Shown here one piece after another: positions 1-7,015 of a stretch of 64,000 bases of DNA. A program made the translations under genes and the position numbers. Location of the stretch: NCBI GenBank assembly GCA_039939375.1, contig JBDVJO010000011.1, positions 496,001 through 560,000 of the forward strand, in the 5' to 3' direction. Numbering within the stretch: the stretch's first letter is position 1; every line of letters begins with the position of its first letter. This stretch comes from Paracrocinitomix sp039939375. GTDB taxonomy: Bacteria > Bacteroidota > Bacteroidia > Flavobacteriales_D > Crocinitomicaceae. The notes beneath the pieces were generated by a model, which saw nothing but the letters and a program-made list of their open reading frames with translations, was not told where the DNA came from and searched no databases.

Positions 1-1532
1 GAGCTGCAGGTTATACAAATCTTCCTGGTAACTGGTATAGCCAGTCAGGAATGGGAGGTTCTATTTACATGAGACACGATTACATGGGTACAATTGGTAC
101 TTCTTCTAATACAGCAAGACATACACTTTCTCACGAAGTTGGTCACTGGTTGAACTTATCTCACTGTTGGGGGCCAAATAACTCTCCTGGAGATGCTGGT
201 TCTTGTAGTGATGATGACGGGGTTTCTGATACTCCAAATACAATTGGATGGACTGTTTGTAATACAAATGGAAGCACATGTAGTAGCTTAGATAATGTTC
301 AAAATATTATGGAGTATTCTTATTGCTCAACTATGTTTACTGACGGTCAAGCGGCAAGAATTCAAACGGCTTTAAATTCAAATACGGCTGGAAGAAATAA
401 ATTATGGTTAACATCAAATTTGAATGCTACTGGTACTAACGGAAATGCAAATGTTTGTGAGGCTTTATTCTCTGCAGATAATACTTACATCTGTGCTGGA
501 CAATCGGTTTCATTTACAGATGAGTCTTACCACGCGGTGACTACTAGAAACTGGTCATTTACTGGAGGATCACCAGCTACTTCAACTGATGAAGACCCGG
601 TAATTACGTATAACACTCCGGGTGTTTATCCAGTAACATTGAATGTTTCTGACGGAACAAACAATGAGTCAATTACGAAAACGAACTATATCATAGTTTT
701 ATCTGATCCGGGTGAATCTTTACCTTATTTTGAAGGATTTGAAGATATCACAGGTATTCCAGATAATGAAAATTGGATGGTCGTGAATGATGATGACCAA
801 GATGCCTTCTTATTAACAACTACGGCTGGTTCTGACGGTTCTTCAAACTCTGCTAAATTGTTAAACTTTGGAAATTCTGAGCCTTCAGATGATGAGTTAA
901 TTTCAGGAACAATTGATTTAAGTGGAGTTGATGCAAATGATGACATGATCTTCCATTTTGATTATGCGTACAGAAAGAGAAATGCATCTGATGACGAATG
1001 GTTGAAATTTTACATTTCTAAAGATTGTGGTCAAACATGGGTATTAAGAAAAAACATCCATGATGATGATTTGAGTGAAGTTACCGCTTCTTCTTCATAC
1101 ACTCCAGCAGGTGCTGAAGATTGGTATACAGTTGATATTACGAACATTGGTTCTGATTATTTCGTAGCAGATTTTAGATTCAAATTTGTTTTTGAAAGCG
1201 ATAACGGAAACAACATTTATATTGATAATATCAACATGTATCCTTCATCAATGACTTCATTGAATGAATTGGATGAAGCCCTTACGTTAAGTGTTTACCC
1301 TAATCCAACAGCTGATAACACAACAATAAAAATGGCTGCAAAAGAAGGGCAAGAATATGCAATTACAGTGCATTCTAGCTTAGGACAGCAAATAGGTGTA
1401 ATCCATAATGGATTGTTAAATGAAGGGTTAAACTCTTTTGAATACAACACGGCTGATTTAGCTAAAGGAATCTATATTATCAAAATTGAAAGCGAAGGAA
1501 AATTCCAAACTGTTAAGTTGATTAAACAGTAG
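1..1532 (+). CDS. M43-family zinc metalloprotease, T9SS type A cargo (5' partial)
   Basis: This gene is cut by the left edge; the reading frame is open from base 3, and about 509 residues are present. The metzincin zinc motif HEVGHWLNLSH begins at base 132 and supports a secreted M43 (cytophagalysin/ulilysin-type) protease. Then follow a PKD-like domain (about 457-705), a jelly-roll or choice-of-anchor-like domain (about 706-1245) rich in DDDLSE and NGNNIYIDNIN-type motifs, and a C-terminal T9SS type A sorting domain with the VYPNPT signature (about 1290 to the end). The signal peptide and pro-region must lie upstream of the window. The stop codon is followed by one base and then the ATG of a paralogue, so the two are almost certainly co-transcribed. 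The usual metzincin Gly of HExxHxxGxxH is Asn here. The protease class is confident; the natural substrate is unknown. Confidence 0.9.
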   Translation, partial: AAGYTNLPGNWYSQSGMGGSIYMRHDYMGTIGTSSNTARHTLSHEVGHWLNLSHCWGPNNSPGDAGSCSDDDGVSDTPNTIGWTVCNTNGSTCSSLDNVQNIMEYSYCSTMFTDGQAARIQTALNSNTAGRNKLWLTSNLNATGTNGNANVCEALFSADNTYICAGQSVSFTDESYHAVTTRNWSFTGGSPATSTDEDPVITYNTPGVYPVTLNVSDGTNNESITKTNYIIVLSDPGESLPYFEGFEDITGIPDNENWMVVNDDDQDAFLLTTTAGSDGSSNSAKLLNFGNSEPSDDELISGTIDLSGVDANDDMIFHFDYAYRKRNASDDEWLKFYISKDCGQTWVLRKNIHDDDLSEVTASSSYTPAGAEDWYTVDITNIGSDYFVADFRFKFVFESDNGNNIYIDNINMYPSSMTSLNELDEALTLSVYPNPTADNTTIKMAAKEGQEYAITVHSSLGQQIGVIHNGLLNEGLNSFEYNTADLAKGIYIIKIESEGKFQTVKLIKQ

Positions 1533-1533
1533 A

Positions 1534-3630
1534 ATGAAATTTTCTTTTGTCCTTATATCTGCATTAATTTCTGTTCATGCGATTGCTCAAAACGAGCAGT
1601 CGCATGCGCATGAAATAACACCTTGTTTAAACAATCTAGAACAAGAGCTTTATCTAAGAGAACATCCTGAATTTTCAGATCAAATAGAGGAAGAGCAAGC
1701 AGATTTTCAAGACTTTTATGAGTATTATTTAATGGCAGAATATGATCCAAATGCGAGATCATCTTACGTCATTCCAATCGTTTTTCATGTGGTACATCAA
1801 GGGGGTGTAGAAAATATTTCTGATGAACAGATTTATGATGCGCTTGAAAAGCTTAATGAAGACTATAGTGGTTCAAATTCAGATTTAGCTAATGTAGTTC
1901 CAGAATTCACAGCTGTTATAGGTAACCCTGATATTGAGTTCAGGTTAGCCACCAAAGACATTAATGGCAATTGTCATCCAGGCATCACTAGAACTTATTC
2001 AACAAATACTGTACATGACGGAGATGATGACGTTTGGCAAGATGTTCAAGCAGAACATGGTAATTGGCCGCAAAATAGGTACCTAAATATTTTTGTAGTT
2101 TCTGATCCTAATGGGGCAGCAGGTTATACTAATTATCCTTCAGGATGGTATCCTGAGAATGGAATGGAAGGAGCTATTTATTTGCGTCATGACTATTGCG
2201 GAACAATAGGAACAGGTGCTGAAGGTAGAAGAAGAACGATTAGTCATGAGTGTGCTCACTGGTTAAATATTTCGCATTGTTGGGGAAACTCTAATAGTCC
2301 GGGTGAGGCTGGTAATTGCAGTGAAGATGATGGCGTTTCTGATACCCCTAATTCAATTGGTTGGAATGGTTGTGATTTGGATGGCGAATCTTGTGGAGCA
2401 GGAATCAATAATGTCCAGAATAATATGGAATACACTGGCAGCTGCAGAAGAATGTTCACGCAAGGTCAAGCTGCAAGAATGCATACAGCTTTAAACAGCA
2501 GTCTAGCTGGAAGAAATAATTTATGGACACCTTCTAATTTAACTGCTACAGGTACTGATGGACCTGGAGATTTGTGTGTTGCTAACTTTAGCGCTTCAAC
2601 CCAAACAATTTGTGCAGGCCAATCTGTGACCTTTCAAGATGACTCATATCATACGGTAACTTCAAGAACTTGGACGTTTGAAGGTGGAACTCCAGCAAGT
2701 TCCTCTGATGCCACTCCATCAGTGGTGTATAATTCGGCAGGAGTCTATTCTGTGACTTTAGAAGTAACAGACGGAAGTACAAACGAAACAGTGACGGAAA
2801 CGGCATATATTTCGGTGTTTTCTTTGCCAGGATTTGATTTGCCTTATGTGGAAGGATTTGAAGATTTAACTGAGCTGCCGGACGGTATCAATTGGATAAC
2901 GGTGGACGAAAATAATTCTTCATTTGAACTATCTAATGTTGGGTCCCAGGGCTCTTCAAAATCCGCTAAGTTGGCAAACTACGGAAATGATGACGGCACA
3001 GCAGATGAATTAGTGTCGGCGACTATCGACCTTTCAACGGTTGATCCATCAGAAGATGTTGTCTTGACTTTTGATTATGCTTACAGAAAAAGAAATGCGG
3101 GGAATGATGAATGGTTAAAGTTTTATATCTCTAAAGATTGCGGTGAAACATGGGTGCTTAGAAAAAATATTCATGATGATGATTTGAGTGAAGTGGTTTC
3201 AACATCTGCATATGTTCCGGGTTCGTCTGACTGGTATTCGGTAGATATTACAAATATTACTTCAAGCTATTATGTAGAAGACTTTAGATTTAAATTCAGG
3301 TTTGAAAGTGATAATGGCAATAACTTCTATATCGATAATATCAATCTTTACCCTGCAGCAGAGTTGGCGATAGATGAGAACGAAGATTTACAAATGAAAT
3401 TGAGTCCTAATCCAACAACAGGTACAACCAACCTTTCTTTTAATAAAACAGTTAATGAATATATCCAGGTAGATATCCTGACATTAGACGGTAAATTAGT
3501 CAAAACAGTTTATCAAGGTCAAGACTTATCCAACCTTGAAATTAACACGGCCGATTTGGTTCAAGGCCTATATTTTGTAAGAATAACGGGAGATAATCGT
3601 CTTCAAACACTTAAACTTCAAAAGAAGTAA
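1534..3630 (+). CDS. M43-family zinc metalloprotease, T9SS type A cargo
   Basis: This is a 698-residue secreted protease paralogous to both neighbours. A signal peptide covers residues 1-18 (ending SVHAIA-Q), followed by a short pro-region. The M43 catalytic domain covers about 75-330, with the zinc motif HECAHWLNISH at 238-248. A PKD-like domain lies at about 347-428, an anchor/jelly-roll domain at about 430-610, and a T9SS type A sorting domain (LSPNPTTG and a C-terminal beta-rich tail) at about 620-698. The start lies one base after the upstream stop and two bases separate its stop from the next ATG, so all three proteases form one transcription unit. As in the first copy, the third metzincin position is Asn rather than Gly, and Ala replaces Gly before the second His. 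Zinc binding residues are all present, so activity is plausible but not shown. Confidence 0.92.
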   Translation: MKFSFVLISALISVHAIAQNEQSHAHEITPCLNNLEQELYLREHPEFSDQIEEEQADFQDFYEYYLMAEYDPNARSSYVIPIVFHVVHQGGVENISDEQIYDALEKLNEDYSGSNSDLANVVPEFTAVIGNPDIEFRLATKDINGNCHPGITRTYSTNTVHDGDDDVWQDVQAEHGNWPQNRYLNIFVVSDPNGAAGYTNYPSGWYPENGMEGAIYLRHDYCGTIGTGAEGRRRTISHECAHWLNISHCWGNSNSPGEAGNCSEDDGVSDTPNSIGWNGCDLDGESCGAGINNVQNNMEYTGSCRRMFTQGQAARMHTALNSSLAGRNNLWTPSNLTATGTDGPGDLCVANFSASTQTICAGQSVTFQDDSYHTVTSRTWTFEGGTPASSSDATPSVVYNSAGVYSVTLEVTDGSTNETVTETAYISVFSLPGFDLPYVEGFEDLTELPDGINWITVDENNSSFELSNVGSQGSSKSAKLANYGNDDGTADELVSATIDLSTVDPSEDVVLTFDYAYRKRNAGNDEWLKFYISKDCGETWVLRKNIHDDDLSEVVSTSAYVPGSSDWYSVDITNITSSYYVEDFRFKFRFESDNGNNFYIDNINLYPAAELAIDENEDLQMKLSPNPTTGTTNLSFNKTVNEYIQVDILTLDGKLVKTVYQGQDLSNLEINTADLVQGLYFVRITGDNRLQTLKLQKK

Positions 3631-3632
3631 AC

Positions 3633-5744
3633 ATGAAAAAAATACTATTAATTGCCCTAACGTTTTGTTCTATTGCAACTTTTGCTCAATCACATGGCAG
3701 ATGTGGATTTGATGAGCACAATGAAGCCTTAAAACAACAATATCCTGGATCTGATGAATCGATTCATGAACAAATTATTAGAAATAGAAATGCATATGAT
3801 GCTAACAGTGGAGATCGTGCTGTAATTGGTATTGTTCCAGTGGTAGTGCATGTTATTCATGACGGTGGATCTAGTAATATATCTAATGCTCAAATTGAAT
3901 CAGCTATTTTGCAATTGAATGAAGATTATCAAATGCTAAATTCAGATGCTGGGAATACACGTAACACAGCAGAAGCTCCATTTGCGCCTATTGCGGCTGA
4001 TATGGAAATTGAATTTAAATTGGCGAAGATAGATCCTAATGGAGATTGTACAAATGGTATTCAAAGAAGAAATAACTCTGCAGCTGCTTATAATGCTGGA
4101 GACAATGTAAAATCATATAATGGCGGTGGACTAGATGCCTGGCCAAGAGATAGCTACTTAAATATTTGGGTGGTTCAAACCATAGAGACATCAGGTGCTG
4201 GAGTGACTTTGGGTTATGCACAATTTCCTTATTTTGGAGCTGGAAATACCTATGGTGTTGTAATTAGAAATGATGCTTTTGGAACTACAGGTACTGCCAA
4301 CGGAGACAGAACTTTGTCACATGAACTTGGTCACTGTTTTGGATTATTTCACACTTTTCAAGATGGATGTCATTCTGATGACTGTAGTAGTAATGCAGAT
4401 TATTGTTGTGATACGCCTCCTGTTAGTGAGGCACAATGGTCATGTAATACAACACAAAATACGTGTTCGCAGGTGCCAACTAATGATGCTTACGGTTTTG
4501 ATGCCTATGATCAATTTGAAAACTTTATGAGTTATAGCCCTTGTCAATACATGTGGTCTGAAGATCAAAAAGCAATCGTACACGGAAATTTTGCGAGTAT
4601 AGGATTTATGGAAGATTTAATTTCACCTGCCAATGCAACAGCTACTGGTGTAAACCAACCTGAAGTTTTGTGTAAAGCTGAATTCTCTTCTTCAGAAGCA
4701 CTGGTTTGTGCAGGATCTTCTATTGATTTTACAGATGAATCTTATTTTAACGTTACCGGAACAACCTGGACATTTGAAGGAGGAACACCTGCTACATCAA
4801 CTGATGCAAATCCTACAATTACCTACGATACCCCAGGAGTCTATAGCGTAACATTAGAAGTAACAGATGGAACGAATAATGAAAGCATAACAGAAACAGA
4901 TTATATCATTGTTTTAGAAAGTCCTGGAGTTGAGCCGCCTTATTCAGAAGGTTTTGAAGATTATACTTCATTACCAGATAATCAAAATTGGATGATTGAA
5001 AATGAAGTTGCTGGTGGTACTTGGGCGATACAAACAGGAGTTGGGTCTTCTGGTGATCAGTGCATCAAATTAAGCAATTTCGGAACCACTAACGGATCTA
5101 AGGATGAATTGCTTTCTGGTCCGATTGATTTAAGCGGAGTAGACGCAAGTGACGACATAGTTTTCAACTTTAAATATGCCTATAGAAAGCGTTCAGCTTC
5201 AAATGACGAGTGGTTACGTTTTTATATTTCAAATGACTGTGGTGAATCTTGGACGTTGAGAAAAAACATTCACGGAGATGATTTATCAGAAGAAGTTCAG
5301 ACAAATTCATATGCTACTCCTGCAGATGAAGATTGGATTCAAGTAGATATTACCAATATTGGATCAGCTTATTACACAGAGAATTTTAGATTTAAATTCC
5401 AGTTTGAAAACGACAATGGGAACAACATATTTATTGATGATATTAATTTATATCCTGCTTCTATGACAAGTATTGACGATATAGAAGCTGGTTTTGATAT
5501 CAGTGTTTATCCTAACCCAACACAAGGTCAGTTCAATATTAAAATGAACACGGCTGTTGAAGGAGAATATTCAATTGTATTAACGAATGCCATGGGTCAG
5601 CAAGTGATAAATGTGTTCAATGGCAATCTTGCTCAAGGAACTCAAAATATTGCAGTAGAAGCAGCTGATTTGCCTTCAGGCGTATATTTCTTAAACATTG
5701 AACATGAAGGAGCAGTTAAGACCTTAAAAGTGATCAAAGATTAA
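3633..5744 (+). CDS. M43-family zinc metalloprotease, T9SS type A cargo
   Basis: This is the third tandem protease, 703 residues. The signal peptide is residues 1-18 (MKKILLIALTF start, ending TFAQ). The M43 domain carries HELGHCFGLFH at 230-240, which keeps the canonical metzincin Gly, unlike the two upstream copies. A PKD-like domain (about 346-428), the same anchor/jelly-roll domain (about 430-612) and a T9SS type A tail (VYPNPTQG, about 625-703) follow. The non-catalytic C-terminal half is more alike among the three copies than the catalytic half, suggesting duplication followed by divergence of substrate specificity (inference). It is the last gene of the unit and is followed by a strong rho-independent terminator. 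Confidence 0.93.
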   Translation: MKKILLIALTFCSIATFAQSHGRCGFDEHNEALKQQYPGSDESIHEQIIRNRNAYDANSGDRAVIGIVPVVVHVIHDGGSSNISNAQIESAILQLNEDYQMLNSDAGNTRNTAEAPFAPIAADMEIEFKLAKIDPNGDCTNGIQRRNNSAAAYNAGDNVKSYNGGGLDAWPRDSYLNIWVVQTIETSGAGVTLGYAQFPYFGAGNTYGVVIRNDAFGTTGTANGDRTLSHELGHCFGLFHTFQDGCHSDDCSSNADYCCDTPPVSEAQWSCNTTQNTCSQVPTNDAYGFDAYDQFENFMSYSPCQYMWSEDQKAIVHGNFASIGFMEDLISPANATATGVNQPEVLCKAEFSSSEALVCAGSSIDFTDESYFNVTGTTWTFEGGTPATSTDANPTITYDTPGVYSVTLEVTDGTNNESITETDYIIVLESPGVEPPYSEGFEDYTSLPDNQNWMIENEVAGGTWAIQTGVGSSGDQCIKLSNFGTTNGSKDELLSGPIDLSGVDASDDIVFNFKYAYRKRSASNDEWLRFYISNDCGESWTLRKNIHGDDLSEEVQTNSYATPADEDWIQVDITNIGSAYYTENFRFKFQFENDNGNNIFIDDINLYPASMTSIDDIEAGFDISVYPNPTQGQFNIKMNTAVEGEYSIVLTNAMGQQVINVFNGNLAQGTQNIAVEAADLPSGVYFLNIEHEGAVKTLKVIKD

Positions 5745-5769
5745 TAAAGATAAATTGAATGTAATTGAG

Positions 5770-5802
5770 AAGGGTTTTGCTGGAAGGTAAAACCCTTTTT
5801 TA
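5770..5802 (+). terminator. Rho-independent terminator of the protease operon
   Basis: AGGGTTTT (5771-5778) pairs with AAAACCCT (5789-5796) around a short loop and runs into a T tract. It sits 26 bases after the third protease and overlaps the stop codon of the convergent MORN-TonB gene. Confidence 0.85.
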
Positions 5803-6537
5803 ATTGAGTACAAAAGTAATTGGAATCATCACCAGCATTTCTTTTAGCTCGTTGTTATATATTCCCGGAATCCATTCATTAGGAATTAGCTTTACTACAC
5901 GCAGAGCCTCTTCATCACATCCTCCACCTACCGATTGTGTAACTTTGTAGTCAATCGCTTCTCCATAGATATTCACAAAAAATTGAACATTAACGGTTCC
6001 GAAAAGATTCAGTTCGATTGCTTCAGATGGATAAACAATATTGTTTCTGATGATTCTCAATTGAGCCTTTTCACCTAACAAAAAGATAGGCGGTCTTGTC
6101 ACTTTACTTTCCAATATGCTATCAGAGGAGATGCGGACGGTATGTGAAGATGCTGTATCTTTAAAAGTAGTGTAATAAAGAACTCCAGTGCTGTGGTCGT
6201 AACGGTGCCTACTTTGTTCTTTCTCATCAAAATAATCCCATATTCCTACTTTTTTTCCATCTTCATAATAACCTCTGCTTGACATAATTGGTTTACTGTG
6301 ATGAAAATAGGTCCATAGGCTATCCTTTTTTCCAAAGTGATAATATCCTTCTTCTCTGGGGTTTCCATTCACATATACGCTTCGGTATCTACCGTGCTTT
6401 ACTGTTTTATCTTTTTTAAGAACGGTATACTCGCTTCTACAAAACAAGTCGTAGTTATCTTCAGTAATGGATTTTAGTTTTTGGCTAAACCCCGAGATGG
6501 AAATAAGAAAGAAAAATATAAAAGATAGCAGTTTCAT
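5800..6537 (-). CDS. MORN-like repeat protein with TonB C-terminal domain
   Basis: This is a 245-residue exported protein. Residues 1-18 form a signal peptide ending FSQ. Residues about 45-125 hold YwqK/MORN-variant repeats (GYYHFGKKDSLWTYF, GYYEDGKKVGIWDYF). Residues about 165-245 resemble the TonB C-terminal fold (YPSEAIELNLFGTVNVQFFV, then DEEALRVVKLIP). TonB C-terminal domains contact outer-membrane receptors, but this protein has no clear membrane anchor after the signal peptide and no proline-rich spacer, so it is unlikely to be a classical energy transducer (inference). It stands alone between the protease terminator and a lipoprotein gene. A role at the inner face of the outer membrane is plausible, but its function is not known. 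Confidence 0.8.
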   Translation of the reverse strand: MKLLSFIFFFLISISGFSQKLKSITEDNYDLFCRSEYTVLKKDKTVKHGRYRSVYVNGNPREEGYYHFGKKDSLWTYFHHSKPIMSSRGYYEDGKKVGIWDYFDEKEQSRHRYDHSTGVLYYTTFKDTASSHTVRISSDSILESKVTRPPIFLLGEKAQLRIIRNNIVYPSEAIELNLFGTVNVQFFVNIYGEAIDYKVTQSVGGGCDEEALRVVKLIPNEWIPGIYNNELKEMLVMIPITFVLN

Positions 6538-6575
6538 AACTGTCTGTAATTACGACATTTGAAACTAAAAGATAC

Positions 6576-6605
6576 AAAAAAACCTCCCGGTTGAGGGGAG
6601 GTTTT
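6576..6605 (-). terminator. Rho-independent terminator of the acidic lipoprotein gene
   Basis: AAAACCTCCC (6579-6588) and GGGAGGTTTT (6596-6605) form a ten-base stem with a seven-base loop. Read on the minus strand it ends in a T tract (the A run at 6576-6582), placing it just after the lipoprotein stop codon and before the MORN-TonB gene. Confidence 0.85.
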
Positions 6606-6626
6606 AAATATAATGTGTTTTTGAAA

Positions 6627-6926
6627 TTATTTTCCTGGGTTTTCACCACCTGGTAAAGAAGAACCTTTTTCATCCTCTTCGTCAAAATCTTCATCTTCAT
6701 CAGGATCAACGATTGTATCGTCTTCTTCCTCATCAAAATCTTCATCTTCATCTGGATCAGTAACGCCACCTAAATGACCTCCTGGCTCTCCACCTCTTGT
6801 TCCACCTTCATCCCATACAGCTTCAGAATCTTCCATGTTGTTCACAGGGAAAATCACCTCTTTTTCACAAGAAGTAAATGCTATAATGAAAGCAAAAACA
6901 AATGATATGTATATTAATTTTTTCAT
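6627..6926 (-). CDS. Small acidic lipoprotein
   Basis: This 99-residue protein has a lipoprotein signal ending in the lipobox FTSC, so Cys20 would be lipidated. After a short linker comes a Gly-rich stretch (GGTRGGEPGGHLGG) and then two copies of the block DPDEDEDFDEE, giving an extremely acidic tail. I do not recognise a family. The acidic repeats could bind divalent cations, but that is speculation. It has its own promoter-like element upstream and its own terminator downstream, so it is probably transcribed alone. The low-complexity tail is not a frame artefact: the reading frame has a proper start, lipobox and terminator. Confidence 0.75.
   Translation of the reverse strand: MKKLIYISFVFAFIIAFTSCEKEVIFPVNNMEDSEAVWDEGGTRGGEPGGHLGGVTDPDEDEDFDEEEDDTIVDPDEDEDFDEEDEKGSSLPGGENPGK
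6682..6759. repeat. Direct repeat within the acidic lipoprotein gene
   Basis: A 27-base segment at 6682-6708 recurs at 6733-6759 with one visible mismatch, 51 bases apart. It encodes the repeated DPDEDEDFDE block. Confidence 0.8.
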
Positions 6927-6959
6927 CTTAATTAGCTACTTCACGCAGCCTATTACAAA

Positions 6960-6990
6960 CAAATATATAAATTTATTGTTCTCAACACAA
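6960..6990 (-). promoter_or_regulatory. Putative Bacteroidota-type promoter for the acidic lipoprotein
   Basis: On the minus strand, TTG (6988-6990) is followed after 20 bases by TATATTTG (6960-6967), matching the Bacteroidota consensus TTG-N19/20-TAnnTTTG. It lies 33 bases upstream of the lipoprotein start. Confidence 0.6.
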
Positions 6991-7015
6991 GTATTTTAAC
7001 AACTTTTTAAGCTTT

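Noticed and set aside
6485..6769. Minus-strand frame of 94 residues overlapping the acidic lipoprotein
   Set aside because: It is an alternative frame of the lipoprotein's repeat region and runs through its terminator.
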